Shown: positions 48,119 through 59,039, counted from the first letter of the stretch. The stretch is DNA of 64,000 nucleotides from Gammaproteobacteria bacterium (GCA_030427085.1 JAUHXH010000001.1:1116001-1180000); one strand, 5' to 3'. The notes: generated by a model not told the origin, from the sequence alone. Program-made: numbers and translations.

Positions 48119-49471
48119 ATGGGGCAACAGCAGAACAAAACGCAGGCACGGCTCGACAAACTTTCCCTCGCCCTCGACAGCGGCACCATGGTGGAAGTGA
48201 GTCGCATGCTCGACGGCCTGCGCCCGGCGGACATCGCCCACCTGCTGGAATCCTCCCCCCCTCGTGAGCGCCACATTCTCTGGCGACTGATCGACGTAGA
48301 CCGCGAGGCGGAAATCCTGCCAGAGCTGTCCTATGAGTTGCAGCAGCACTTCCTGCTGCAAATGGACGCCCAGGAAGTTGCCAGTATCACCGAAGGCCTC
48401 GAAGACGACGACACGGCCGACATCCTGCAGCACCTTCCCGAGCGGATCACCCGGGAAGTGCTGGACTCCATGGACCACCAGGACCGGGCGCGCATCGAAC
48501 AGGTACTGCACTACCCGGACGACACCGCCGGTGGCCTGATGAACACCGACACCATCACCATCCGGGCGCGATTGACGTTGGAAGTGGTGATGCGCTACCT
48601 GCGCCGTCACACCGAAATTCCCGCCATGACGGACAACCTTATCGTGGTAAATCGCAGCGACCAGTTCATCGGCCTGCTGCCCCTGCGCACCTTGCTGGTC
48701 TCCGACCCCACCGCCACCGTGCGCGAGATGATGAGTACCGACGTGGAGGCCATTCCCGCCACGATGCCCGATGACGAGGTGGCCCGCCTGTTCGAACGGC
48801 ACGACTGGGTGTCGGCCCCCGTGGTGGATGACAGTGGCAAACTGCTGGGTCGAATCACCATTGACGACGTGGTGGACGTGATTCGCGAGGACGCAGACCA
48901 CAGTTTTATGTCCATGGCTGGCCTGGGCGAGGACGAAGATACCTTTGCTCCCGCGATGAAAGCCGCGCCCCGCCGCGCCATGTGGCTGGGGGTTAACCTG
49001 ATCACCGCGTTCATAGCGGCAACCTTTATCAATATGTTCCAGGGCACCATCGAGAAGGTGGTGGCGCTGGCGGTACTCATGCCGATTGTGGCCTCCATGG
49101 GCGGCATCGCCGGAACCCAAACCCTGACCGTGCTGGTGCGCGGTATCGCCCTGGGCCAGATCAGCAAAAACAACCGGAACTGGTTACTGCATCGGGAAGT
49201 GGTGATCGGCCTGCTCAACGGCCTGTTGTGGGCGGCGGTAGTGGCGGTGTCTGCATCACTGTGGTTTGAAGACTGGCGCATCGGCGGCATCATTGCCGCG
49301 GCCATGATGATCAATCTGCTCACTGCAGCCGTGGCGGGCACTGTGATCCCCCTGCTGTTAAAACGCATGCAGGTGGATCCGGCACTCGCCGGTGGTGTGG
49401 TCCTGACCACGGTTACCGATGTGGTGGGCTTCGTTTCCTTCCTTGGATTGGCGACGGTGGTGTATGCCTGA
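48119..49471 (+). CDS. mgtE: Magnesium transporter MgtE
   Basis: The 450-residue protein has the MgtE N domain (about 30-130), two CBS domains (about 135-255; FIGLLPLRTLLVSD, KLLGRITIDDVVDVIREDAD) and five membrane spans (about 285-450). The pore signature MPIVASMGGIAGTQTLTVLVRGIALGQI is intact. A GGCGCC-ccatc... hairpin at 48082-48098 sits just upstream of the ribosome-binding region; it is too short to call an Mg riboswitch. darP starts in its last codons. Confidence 0.94.
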   Translation: MGQQQNKTQARLDKLSLALDSGTMVEVSRMLDGLRPADIAHLLESSPPRERHILWRLIDVDREAEILPELSYELQQHFLLQMDAQEVASITEGLEDDDTADILQHLPERITREVLDSMDHQDRARIEQVLHYPDDTAGGLMNTDTITIRARLTLEVVMRYLRRHTEIPAMTDNLIVVNRSDQFIGLLPLRTLLVSDPTATVREMMSTDVEAIPATMPDDEVARLFERHDWVSAPVVDDSGKLLGRITIDDVVDVIREDADHSFMSMAGLGEDEDTFAPAMKAAPRRAMWLGVNLITAFIAATFINMFQGTIEKVVALAVLMPIVASMGGIAGTQTLTVLVRGIALGQISKNNRNWLLHREVVIGLLNGLLWAAVVAVSASLWFEDWRIGGIIAAAMMINLLTAAVAGTVIPLLLKRMQVDPALAGGVVLTTVTDVVGFVSFLGLATVVYA

Positions 49472-49991
49472 CTATAACGACGACGAAGACTTCCTGCAGG
49501 ACGAAGGCCCGAGCAAAACCGCCCTGAAGCGGCAAATGACCGAGTTGCAGGAATTGGGTGAAACGCTTTGCGGGCTGAGCGACAAAGTGCTTGAGAAAAT
49601 CCCGCTGGCCGACGAGCAATTGAAGGCAGCGATTCTGGAGTCGCGACGTATCCGCAGCAATAACGCCCGGCGTCGGCATTTGCAGTATATCGGCAAGCTC
49701 ATGCGCAATATCGACGCCGAACCGATCCGCGCGGCCCTCGAAGAAATGCAGCAACAACGCCAGCGGCGCAATGATGCCTTTCATCAACTGGAACAGTGGC
49801 GGGACGATTTGCTGGCCCAGGGAACGCCCGGCATTGAAGCTATTCTCGAACGCTTCCCTACGGCAGATCGTCAGCAACTTCGGCAACTGGTGCTGCAGCA
49901 CCAGCGCGAGGTCAAAGCCGGCAAACCACCTGCCGCCAGCCGCAAATTGTTCCGCTATTTACGGGAACTGGCCAGCCTGATCGACGACTAA
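49464..49991 (+). CDS. darP: DarP (YjgA, DUF615) ribosome-associated protein
   Basis: The 175-residue, highly charged helical protein matches DUF615: PSKTALKRQMTELQELGETLCGLSD, ILESRRIRSNNARRRHLQYIGKLMRNID, and a C-terminal RKLFRYLRELASLIDD. It assists late 50S assembly. Start at 49464, overlapping the mgtE stop by 8 bases. Its stop overlaps the stop of convergent yhdP by three bases. Confidence 0.92.
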   Translation: MPDYNDDEDFLQDEGPSKTALKRQMTELQELGETLCGLSDKVLEKIPLADEQLKAAILESRRIRSNNARRRHLQYIGKLMRNIDAEPIRAALEEMQQQRQRRNDAFHQLEQWRDDLLAQGTPGIEAILERFPTADRQQLRQLVLQHQREVKAGKPPAASRKLFRYLRELASLIDD

Positions 49992-52900
49992 TCGGCCGGT
50001 TCGTCTGCAGCCGGTTCGATAGGGTCTACCGCCTCCGCGGCGGCTGATACCTCGGTGTTGACGGCGATCGGGGACTCTTCGCGCTGCTTGGGCGAGCCAA
50101 AAATACTGTCAAACTTCACCACGGGATCAGACCAGCTACCAGAGAGCCCGTAGACAGCACTGGACAGCGTGTTCATCTGGTTCTCAAACACTTTGCTCAC
50201 CACGAACACGCCGGCGGCGACCGGCAGGCCACCGGCCAGCGCCGCAATCCAGGGCAAATTATTGGCAACCGGCAGGGTTACCACCATCTCACCATTCACC
50301 GATTGATCTGCCACCGTACCCAGACCGGAGAGCTGGAACCGGCTGGAACGCCCGCGCACATCAAGGCTCTCCACGTCGATCACCCCGCCACCCAGATTGA
50401 CCTGGCCTGTGAACGTGTCGAAGGGTATGCCCGAGGTAAACATGTCGGAAATATCCAGTGACAACTGACTGACTACATGCGCCAGATTAAGAATAGAGAT
50501 AACCCGCAGCGTGCCCTGGGCTGCGGCAGAGGTTTCGGTGAAGCGCCCCTCACCGACAGCGATATCAAAATCCCCTTCCATGGCAGCCAGGCCCACATCG
50601 GTGGGTGCCCCCGGCCAGCTTAGGTCCAGGGTAAAGCTTCCGCCGCTGGTTTCGAGCACCTTTTGGTAACCCAGGCTACCCAGCACCGCTCCGAAATCTT
50701 CGAACTCCAACACTCCGCTGAAGGCACTGGCACTGCCCTCTGAATCACGACGCCAACTCAATTGGGCCGGCTGCGGATCGCCCAGCAACATCTCAAACAG
50801 ATCGGCTTTGATGTCGCGGAAGTACAGTGTCTGGCCTTCGGTAGCCGTCACAAAGGACAGAGCGCCGATGTCCTGCTCCCCGTCCACCAGCGTATCGACC
50901 GCGACTTTGAAATCAGGCAACTGCCACGCTTCGCCAGCATGGGGCTGCGACAGGGCCTCGAAGCTCAAGCCATCGAGCCCGGCCAGATCGAGGTAATCCA
51001 ACTGCAGGTCAGTCTGCGATAAATCGGCGGCCAGCGTGCCGCTGCCCCGTAGCCAGTCCGCCCGGACTGCCAACTGCCATTCCTCAACACCCTGTGTTGC
51101 GGACAACACCACGCGATCTACCTGTTCACCCAATACACGTAGGCGCCCTACTTCCAATTCCTCGACCCGCAGCGGTAACCACGCATTTTCCGCCTCGCTA
51201 CTCGCCGCATCACCGGCGATGTGTCGACCAAAGAAGCCCAGTAGGGCCTGATCCTCCAGCAGTGGTGTATAACCACTGATCGACAGGTAGCCCTGCGGCA
51301 CGGCAACCGGCACCCGGCCCAGTCCCAGCGCGGCTCCCGAAATTCCCTCGCCCGCCAGGCCCAGAGACAGGTAGAGCTGCTCATTGAGATCGAGCGCCAA
51401 TACGCGGTCATCGCCCGCGAGAGGAACACCGAGGGACAGACGGCCACGGTCGCCCGTGCGCTTACCCCAGGGTTCGGGTAGATCCAGGTCCACATCCAGT
51501 AAATCGGCCTGTAACAACAATGCGGACGTGTGATCCGGAGGCACCAGTATCTGCGCGGATACCGGCGCTACACCCTCGGCGAGCCCGATCAGATCGAGGT
51601 CCAGCCAGTTGCGTAAATCGCTGGCGTCTATACGCGTATCGATATCCACCTGTACCATTTCGCGGGCGGGATCCGGACTGGTGCCGAACGCCGTCCCAGG
51701 GAACACCGGGGCCGGCTGCTGACTCACCTGAGCCTGCAATGGCTGCCCCCACATCGCGCCGGTCAGGTTGCGAGACGAAAATCCTTCACCGGTGTGATAG
51801 GCCAGCGCGCCTTCGATATCGGTCAGGGTCAGATTGGCCGGTTGCAACTGCAGCGTCACCCCTTCCCAGTCGCTTTGTACGTCAACATCTACTCGGCTGA
51901 CGTCGGCCAGGTTCATGGCCAGGTCGAGCCGCGTACGCAGCGGGCCGGACGCCTGCCACTGGGCGAAAGCGTTACCGGCCAGGGCAGACAAGGGGGAGTG
52001 GTTGACTACAGACAGGGCGTCATCAGCTTCGCCATTGGCCTCGGCCGCAAGGCCGAGTTGCAGGCCATCATCGGCCATCCAGGTTTCGGCGGATAAATAA
52101 CTGACCACGGAATCATAAAGCCGCGCCTGTTCGGCCCAGACGCTGACTTCGGCATCATCCACCAACAGCAATCCGGCGAAGTCCTCCACCAGTGGCCAGT
52201 CTGCGTGATAACGCACGGCAGTATCGTAGACATCAAAGAACAATTGCACGGTGCGGGTTCGGCCCGCCTGAGGCCGCAAACTGCCTCGCCAGATAAAGGC
52301 GCCCTCGCGAATCGCCCCGTGCAGCACCGCGTCGTCCAGCCAGTCCCGCAAGCCGCTGTCCAGGGTCTGCGGAATAAACTGGTCTCGATAGCGCGCATCC
52401 GTATCCGAGATGCCAATGGCCAGGTCCATCTCGAGGCCAACCTCACTGGGTTTCAACGGAATGTTGAGACCGAACAGCGCGTTGGCCGTGCCGGCCTCTG
52501 CCTCGGCAGTGAGCACTGAAGTGGACAACACCACGGCCTCCTCATCCCAGTCCACATGGAGGGTGCCGTGCACGTTATCCAGTTGCAGCGGGGCGCGGTA
52601 CACCGTGGGGAAGAACATGCCGAAGCGGTCGCTGTCGAGAACGACCCGGCCGCGCGCCGGGTTTAACTCGGCATAGCCGGCGCCATTGCGAACGCCCGGT
52701 GAGCCGCGGAATGATTCCAGCGCCAGTTGTGACAATCGCGCCTGCACGCGCCAGTCTTCCAGCGGTGTATTCACATCGCTGCTATAGAGGGCCAGGCTGT
52801 CCAGTCGCCCCTGGGGGTCCAGGGCCTTCAGTACCTCGGCAGCCTTGTGGGGTAATACCGACGAATCGAGCAATTGCTCAACCCAGGGGCTGATGTCCAC

Positions 52901-53926
52901 CCCCGTCAACTGCAGATCGAGGCTGTCGCCACGTAAGCTGACGCTGGCGCGGTCAAGGGCAGCGTGACTGTCACCACGGCTCAGGCGCAGGTCGTCAACG
53001 AACAGACGCCAGTCATCAGCGCCTCCTTCCAGTGCCAGTTCGGCGCGGCCGCGGTCCACACGCAAGGTGCCGAGCCCTTCATCCTGAGGCACCAGTAATA
53101 CATCGTGCAGGGAGAGGTCACCCAACAGTGAGGACTGGCCCTGTTCCCAATCCAGCCAGAGTTCCAGCGCTACCCCACCGTCGAGTGTGAAGGGCAGCAT
53201 GTCACTGGAAAATACGTGTTGCAGTGCTTCGAGGTCCTGCACCTGGGCACTGAGCCAGGCGCGCCCGTTCAATTGTTCCGGACGCAGCGGGTTCCCTACA
53301 CCCCGGGCGATCAACTCCACCGTGGTCCCGGTGGCGCCGGCTACCAGTCGGGCGTGGGCACGGCGCTGACTGCCGCTGCGATCCAGTCCCATGTCGAGGC
53401 TGAACTGGCGCTGGTCGCCATTGGGAAGCTCGAGCAATAATTGATTGTCGCGCAGTTCAACCCGGGTCGCCTCCAGCAGGAACTCGGTCAGCCACTGGCT
53501 GGTGTCGCCGCCATCGCTGCCAAAGCCGGGCAGTTCGAAGCGTCCCTCTTTGGTAAGGCGCGCGTGCAAGGTGAGATCACCCAGGGTGACCTTTTGTAAA
53601 TGAACCGTGCCACGACGCAAACTGCGCCACACATCCAGCGCCAGTCGGCCCTCCCCCAGCACCAGTGGTTTACCATCGCCACCGTCCAGCGTGATACCGC
53701 CCAGCACCAGTTCCGGGGTAAAACCGTGCCAGTCGCCCCGCACTGAACGGGCGGAAACGGCTACAGGCAGACGCGCATTGAGTTGCAGCAGGATGTCGTC
53801 CCCGAAGCGGGACACATTGGACATCAGATAGCGGCCGGCACTCACGTACACCGCCAGACTGACCACGGCAATGACGATGCCGGACCAAAGCAGACGATTG
53901 AGTTTGTGAATGAAAGCGTTTTCCAC
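49988..53926 (-). CDS. yhdP: YhdP family AsmA-like envelope protein
   Basis: The 1312-residue protein has one N-terminal membrane anchor (LLWSGIVIAVVSLAVYVSAGRYL) and a very long periplasmic part of repeated beta-strands, the layout of YhdP and the AsmA/TamB group; the C-terminal region (TLRVISILNLAHVVSQLSLDISDMFTSGIPFDTFTGQVNLGGGVIDVESLDVRGRSSRFQLSG) is the AsmA-like domain. It ends in a Glu/Ala/Pro tail. In E. coli it takes part in phospholipid movement to the outer membrane. In pseudomonads a nitrilase, tldD and pmbA lie beside it; here they are absent. Confidence 0.92.
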   Translation of the reverse strand: MENAFIHKLNRLLWSGIVIAVVSLAVYVSAGRYLMSNVSRFGDDILLQLNARLPVAVSARSVRGDWHGFTPELVLGGITLDGGDGKPLVLGEGRLALDVWRSLRRGTVHLQKVTLGDLTLHARLTKEGRFELPGFGSDGGDTSQWLTEFLLEATRVELRDNQLLLELPNGDQRQFSLDMGLDRSGSQRRAHARLVAGATGTTVELIARGVGNPLRPEQLNGRAWLSAQVQDLEALQHVFSSDMLPFTLDGGVALELWLDWEQGQSSLLGDLSLHDVLLVPQDEGLGTLRVDRGRAELALEGGADDWRLFVDDLRLSRGDSHAALDRASVSLRGDSLDLQLTGVDISPWVEQLLDSSVLPHKAAEVLKALDPQGRLDSLALYSSDVNTPLEDWRVQARLSQLALESFRGSPGVRNGAGYAELNPARGRVVLDSDRFGMFFPTVYRAPLQLDNVHGTLHVDWDEEAVVLSTSVLTAEAEAGTANALFGLNIPLKPSEVGLEMDLAIGISDTDARYRDQFIPQTLDSGLRDWLDDAVLHGAIREGAFIWRGSLRPQAGRTRTVQLFFDVYDTAVRYHADWPLVEDFAGLLLVDDAEVSVWAEQARLYDSVVSYLSAETWMADDGLQLGLAAEANGEADDALSVVNHSPLSALAGNAFAQWQASGPLRTRLDLAMNLADVSRVDVDVQSDWEGVTLQLQPANLTLTDIEGALAYHTGEGFSSRNLTGAMWGQPLQAQVSQQPAPVFPGTAFGTSPDPAREMVQVDIDTRIDASDLRNWLDLDLIGLAEGVAPVSAQILVPPDHTSALLLQADLLDVDLDLPEPWGKRTGDRGRLSLGVPLAGDDRVLALDLNEQLYLSLGLAGEGISGAALGLGRVPVAVPQGYLSISGYTPLLEDQALLGFFGRHIAGDAASSEAENAWLPLRVEELEVGRLRVLGEQVDRVVLSATQGVEEWQLAVRADWLRGSGTLAADLSQTDLQLDYLDLAGLDGLSFEALSQPHAGEAWQLPDFKVAVDTLVDGEQDIGALSFVTATEGQTLYFRDIKADLFEMLLGDPQPAQLSWRRDSEGSASAFSGVLEFEDFGAVLGSLGYQKVLETSGGSFTLDLSWPGAPTDVGLAAMEGDFDIAVGEGRFTETSAAAQGTLRVISILNLAHVVSQLSLDISDMFTSGIPFDTFTGQVNLGGGVIDVESLDVRGRSSRFQLSGLGTVADQSVNGEMVVTLPVANNLPWIAALAGGLPVAAGVFVVSKVFENQMNTLSSAVYGLSGSWSDPVVKFDSIFGSPKQREESPIAVNTEVSAAAEAVDPIEPAADEPAD

Positions 53927-53968
53927 TGGCGTTCCGCGTGCCGTTTTGGCTGGGCCCGTATAGGTTAC

Positions 53969-55429
53969 TTAGAACAGCACAATGTCGAACTGTTCCTGGC
54001 TGTAGACGGGCTCCACGCGGAAGCTGATCGTCTTGCCGGTGAATTCCTCGAGATCCGCAACACTCGCAGATTCCTCGTCCAGCAGGCGGTCCACCACTTC
54101 CTGGGCCGCCAGAACGATAATCGTATCATTTTCATAGGCCCGGGCATCGCGCATGATTTCACGGAAAATTTCGTAGCAAACGGTTTCAGCGGACTTCAAC
54201 ACTCCCCTACCGGAACAGACCGGACAGTCCTCACACAGCACATGCTCCAGGCTCTCGCGGGTGCGTTTGCGCGTGACTTCGATCAGGCCCAGATCAGATA
54301 TCCCGGTGATGGCGTGGCGGGCAGGGTCGCGCTGCATGGCCTTTTCCAGTGCGCGATGGACCTGGCGGCGGTGTTCAGCGTCTTTCATATCGATGAAGTC
54401 GATGATGATAATACCGCCGAGGTTGCGCACCCGCAGTTGCCGCGCCAGTGCCACCGCCGCTTCGAGGTTGGTCTTGAAAATAGTTTCCTCGAGGTTACGA
54501 CGACCGACGAAGGAGCCGGTATTTACATCCACCGTGGTCATCGCTTCGGTCTGGTCGATGATCAGGTAGCCACCGGATTTCAGCTCCACTTTGCGACTCA
54601 GGGCGCGACCAATTTCCTCTTCCACCCCGTGGATATCAAACAGTGGCCGTTCGCCGCTGTAGCACTCCAGCAGGGCGGCCACTTCGGGAACATATTCACC
54701 GCAAAAGGCCTGCAACTCCTCGAAGCACTCCCTCGAGTCAATGCGAATACGATCCAGCCCCGGCCGCGCCAGGTCGCGCACCGTGCGTTGATATAGCGGT
54801 AGATCCGCATACAGGCGCGTGGGCTTGTCGGCCGCGGCAGCTCGCCGGCTTACCGCCGCCCACAATCGCTGCAGATAGCGCAGGTCGGCCTGGATTTCCT
54901 CGAGCGTAACCCCCTCCGCGGCGGTACGAATGATGTAACCACCCTGCTCCGTCAGCGACTCCGCCGTCAGCGCCTCACCCAATAGCGCTTGCAGCCGGGC
55001 GCGCTCTTCGTTGTCATCGATCTGCTGGGAAATGCCGATGTGATTTTCCTGGGGCATAAACACCAGGTAGCGGGAGGAAACGGAAAGCGCAGTGGTCAGC
55101 CGAGCGCCCTTGCTGCCGATCGGGTCCTTGCTGACCTGCACCACAATTTTCTGCCCGTCGTGAAGGTAATCGCGAATGTTGTCGCTGGCCGGTTCACCAT
55201 TGTCACGCGCGATATCGGATACGTGCAGGAAACTGGTCCGCTCACTACCGATATCCACGAACCCTGCCTGCATCCCGGGCAAAACCCGTACGACCTTGCC
55301 CGCGTAGATATTGCCCACCAAACCACGGCGCGCGCTACGTTCGATATGAATGTCCTGCAGCGCACCGTTTTCCACCACCGCGACACGGGTTTCCATGGGC
55401 GTTACATTGACCAGAATTTCCTCACTCAT
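53969..55429 (-). CDS. rng: Ribonuclease G
   Basis: The 486-residue endoribonuclease has an N-terminal S1 domain (about 35-125; RGLVGNIYAGKVVRVLPGMQAGFVDIGSERTSFLHVSDI), catalytic Asp residues in VDVNTGSFVG and IIIDFIDM, and the zinc-link CPVCSGRGVLKSAETV. It matures the 5' end of 16S rRNA. ATG 55429 overlaps the maf stop (ATGA). Confidence 0.95.
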   Translation of the reverse strand: MSEEILVNVTPMETRVAVVENGALQDIHIERSARRGLVGNIYAGKVVRVLPGMQAGFVDIGSERTSFLHVSDIARDNGEPASDNIRDYLHDGQKIVVQVSKDPIGSKGARLTTALSVSSRYLVFMPQENHIGISQQIDDNEERARLQALLGEALTAESLTEQGGYIIRTAAEGVTLEEIQADLRYLQRLWAAVSRRAAAADKPTRLYADLPLYQRTVRDLARPGLDRIRIDSRECFEELQAFCGEYVPEVAALLECYSGERPLFDIHGVEEEIGRALSRKVELKSGGYLIIDQTEAMTTVDVNTGSFVGRRNLEETIFKTNLEAAVALARQLRVRNLGGIIIIDFIDMKDAEHRRQVHRALEKAMQRDPARHAITGISDLGLIEVTRKRTRESLEHVLCEDCPVCSGRGVLKSAETVCYEIFREIMRDARAYENDTIIVLAAQEVVDRLLDEESASVADLEEFTGKTISFRVEPVYSQEQFDIVLF

Positions 55430-56001
55430 TGGTGTGCCTCCAGCCGTGTCTGGATGCCCTGCCCTGTCAGCAGGGCACGGGTCTCGCACAGTGGCAGGCC
55501 TACAACATTGCTGTAGCTGCCGTCGATGCGCTGCACAAAGGCCCCGCCCAGCCCCTGGATGCCGTAGGCACCCGCTTTGTCCCAGGGCTCGTCTGTATCG
55601 AGGTAGGACTCGCAACAGGTTCGCGTAAGGGGGATAAATTCCACCCGGGTTTCCACCACAATGCTGTGACAGTCATTGCCAGTGGCCAGTGCAACGGCGC
55701 TATAGACGCTATGCCAGCGCCCACCCAGCCGCGCCAGCATCGCCAGTGCATCCATGCGGTCCCGCGGCTTGCCCAGAATATCCTGATCGATAACCACCGC
55801 CGTATCGGCCGCCAGTACTCCCCCCGCACTATTGGGAACTGCAGCAGCTTTCTCCCGGGCCATGCGCTCCACATAGTCGGCCGGCGCTTCACCGGGATTG
55901 ACGGTCTCGTCGATATCAGCCGGCTGGACGGTGAATGTCACACCCAACAGGGTGAGCAGTTCCCGGCGCCGGGGCGAGGCGGATGCGAGTATGAGTTCCA
56001 G
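55426..56001 (-). CDS. maf: Maf-type nucleotide pyrophosphatase with CTG start
   Basis: The 191-residue product reads (M)ELILASASPRRRELLTLLGV, the complete Maf N-terminus, only if it begins at the CTG at 55999-56001. No ATG, GTG or TTG exists between this point and the in-frame stop upstream; GGGAG lies six bases before the CTG. The core has GVLAADTAVVIDQDILGKPRDRMDALAMLARL and GAYGIQGLGGAFVQRIDGSYSNVVGLPL, the YhdE/dTTPase-UTPase type. It hydrolyses non-canonical or excess nucleotides and is tied to division arrest. It lies between mreD and rng. Confidence 0.88.
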   Translation of the reverse strand: MELILASASPRRRELLTLLGVTFTVQPADIDETVNPGEAPADYVERMAREKAAAVPNSAGGVLAADTAVVIDQDILGKPRDRMDALAMLARLGGRWHSVYSAVALATGNDCHSIVVETRVEFIPLTRTCCESYLDTDEPWDKAGAYGIQGLGGAFVQRIDGSYSNVVGLPLCETRALLTGQGIQTRLEAHQ

Positions 56002-56050
56002 GGGAGGCTCCCGTTTACAGTGTTTCGGGCAGTGTAGCGGCTGAAGCGGT

Positions 56051-56536
56051 TCAACTCACCTCGAAGGTGCGGCGGATTTTACGCAGCGACTGCATCACCA
56101 CCGGCCACAGCAGGGCACTGGAAACGGCAGGCAACATGAACAGGGCGGTTTGCGCACCCGAGGCAGTCAGGGTTTCTACCCACTGGCAGACCAGTTGATT
56201 GATGCCCACCAACACGAAGACCACGCCCGACTGCTGCCACACATTGAACAGTCGCAAGCGCCGGTACAGCGCCAGCGACAGGGCGCTGACAATCGCCAGC
56301 GCCAGTGCGTTCTGACCGAGCACGGCGCCCTCCACTACGTCCAGACCAACGCCCACCACCAGCGCGGTGAACAGGCCCACGCGACTGGGCAGGGCAATGG
56401 TCCAGTAGATGAGAAACAACGCCAACCATTCCGGTCGCGCCCACAGCAACCACTGCGGCAGCGGCCAGATCGCCAGCAACCAGGCCAGCAGGAAAGTGAG
56501 CCAGATAATCCACAGGCCCTGGGGGCGCTGGTCCAC
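56051..56536 (-). CDS. mreD: Rod shape-determining protein MreD
   Basis: The 161-residue inner-membrane protein has five or so hydrophobic segments (LWIIWLTFLLAWLLAIWPLPQWLLWARPEWLALFLIYWTIALPSR at its start) typical of MreD. It belongs to the elongasome with MreC and MreB. It starts three bases after mreC ends. Confidence 0.92.
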   Translation of the reverse strand: MDQRPQGLWIIWLTFLLAWLLAIWPLPQWLLWARPEWLALFLIYWTIALPSRVGLFTALVVGVGLDVVEGAVLGQNALALAIVSALSLALYRRLRLFNVWQQSGVVFVLVGINQLVCQWVETLTASGAQTALFMLPAVSSALLWPVVMQSLRKIRRTFEVS

Positions 56537-56539
56537 GGT

Positions 56540-57370
56540 TTAGTCTCCGGCCTGCTCGGTGAACACCAGCAGCACGTGGCGCGACCGGTCCAGCGCCGCC
56601 GAGGGCCGGGCCTTGATGCGCGCGAAGGGTTTACCGGGATCGCGCTCAACGCTGATCACTTCAGCCACCGGATAGCCCACAGGAAACCGCCCACCGAGGC
56701 CGGAAGTAACCAGCAAATCGCCCACCCGAATGTCAGTAGTGGCCGCCACGTGCTGAAGCTCGAGCTCCCCCAACACACCGATACCTTCGGCGATGCCACG
56801 CACGCCATTGCGATTGACCTGAACTGGCACCGAATGGGTGGTATCCGTGATCAGCAGTACCCGGCAACTGTGTTCGCTGACCTGGGTGACCTGGCCGAGC
56901 AGGCCCTGTGCGTCGATCAGCGGCTGCCCGAGATAAACCCCGTCTTCCGCCCCTTTGTTGATGATCAACTGGTGCCGAGCGGGGTCGGGAGCAACGCCGA
57001 TCAGTTCTGCCACCAGCACATCGTCTTCAACCAGAACGGCGGAATTCAGCAGGGCGCGCAGGCGAACATTTTCCGCCCGCAGTGCTGCCATCTGTAAGGT
57101 CCGCCCCTCCAGGATCAGGGCCTCGTGGCGCAGGCGCTCGTTCTCCTCCGCGAGGTCTTCACTGCTGCGCACACTCTCCTGGGTCCAGGCAGTAAAACGC
57201 GAAGGCAGGTCGGCGGCCCAGTACAGTGGGCGTGCAATGGTGTCGAGCGCGGCGCGGCTGGCGCCGAGCGCATTGAAACGGGCGTCGGCGAAAATCAGGG
57301 TCAGGGCCAGTATGACAGCAAGCAGTAAACGCAGGCCCAGCGAGGACTCTTTGGCGAATAAGGGCTTGAT
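56540..57370 (-). CDS. mreC: Rod shape-determining protein MreC, apparently with ATC start
   Basis: The protein is 276 residues if read from the ATC at 57368-57370: (M)KPLFAKESSLGLRLLLAVILALTLIFADARF, which matches the MreC start MKPIFSRGP of E. coli, with a membrane helix then a coiled coil (SSEDLAEENERLRHEALILEGRTLQMAALRAENVRLRALL) and the double beta-barrel. An in-frame TGA lies three codons upstream of the ATC and AGGAGG is four or five bases before it. The first conventional start, GTG at 57172, would lose the membrane helix. A sequencing error is possible. Confidence 0.88.
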   Translation of the reverse strand: MKPLFAKESSLGLRLLLAVILALTLIFADARFNALGASRAALDTIARPLYWAADLPSRFTAWTQESVRSSEDLAEENERLRHEALILEGRTLQMAALRAENVRLRALLNSAVLVEDDVLVAELIGVAPDPARHQLIINKGAEDGVYLGQPLIDAQGLLGQVTQVSEHSCRVLLITDTTHSVPVQVNRNGVRGIAEGIGVLGELELQHVAATTDIRVGDLLVTSGLGGRFPVGYPVAEVISVERDPGKPFARIKARPSAALDRSRHVLLVFTEQAGD

Positions 57371-57419
57371 ATTCCCTCCTCAGAGAGCGGGGCCACCAGC
57401 GACCCCGGCTCCGCGCGCC

Positions 57420-58463
<1,044 letters not shown>

Positions 58464-58743
58464 TTACTACCTTGTGAACAGCGCCTGCAACCTTTCCGGT
58501 GATGCGGGCCTGGCGCGCCCGGCCACACCCGTTTTGTAGTTTTTTATTGCCGGGAAAAGGGCGCTTTTGCGGCGATTTAAATGATCGCGCAACTGTATCA
58601 ACCGAAGGGATTTTGGGCAAGGCGCAAATATGATAACTTTGCTGTTTCGCCCCGCGAAACCTCCCCGACACGGTGCCTGCGTGATACCCTGCGCCCCGCT
58701 GACTGCACCGTCACAGGAACACCATCACAGGAAAGCGCCCCAG

Positions 58744-59031
58744 ATGGCTATTGAACAAGACGAGATCGAAAAGATCGCCGAACTCGCCCGATTGCGGATC
58801 CCGCCCGGTGAAATCAACGAGCTGACCGAACGGCTTACCGGGATTCTCGCCCTGGTTGACCAGCTCCAGGCTGCCGACACCAGTGGTGTTGAGCCCATGT
58901 CCAATCCGCTCGACGCGGTGCAACTGCTCCGCCCCGACGCTGTCACTGAAAGCAATCAGCGCGATGCCTTCCAGGCTATCGCCCCGGCGGTGGAAGAGGG
59001 TCTCTACCTCGTACCGCGCGTTATCGAATAG
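58744..59031 (+). CDS. gatC: Aspartyl/glutamyl-tRNA amidotransferase subunit C
   Basis: The 95-residue subunit has the usual [44 protein letters not shown]. With GatA and GatB it amidates mischarged tRNA. The ATG at 58744 is preferred over an in-frame ATG at 58630. gatA follows by 8 bases. Confidence 0.95.
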   Translation: MAIEQDEIEKIAELARLRIPPGEINELTERLTGILALVDQLQAADTSGVEPMSNPLDAVQLLRPDAVTESNQRDAFQAIAPAVEEGLYLVPRVIE

Positions 59032-59039
59032 GTTTTCAC

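Noticed and set aside
47906-49120. Long minus-strand open frame (404 codons) opposite npr and mgtE
   Set aside because: Shadow of mgtE with antisense-type composition.
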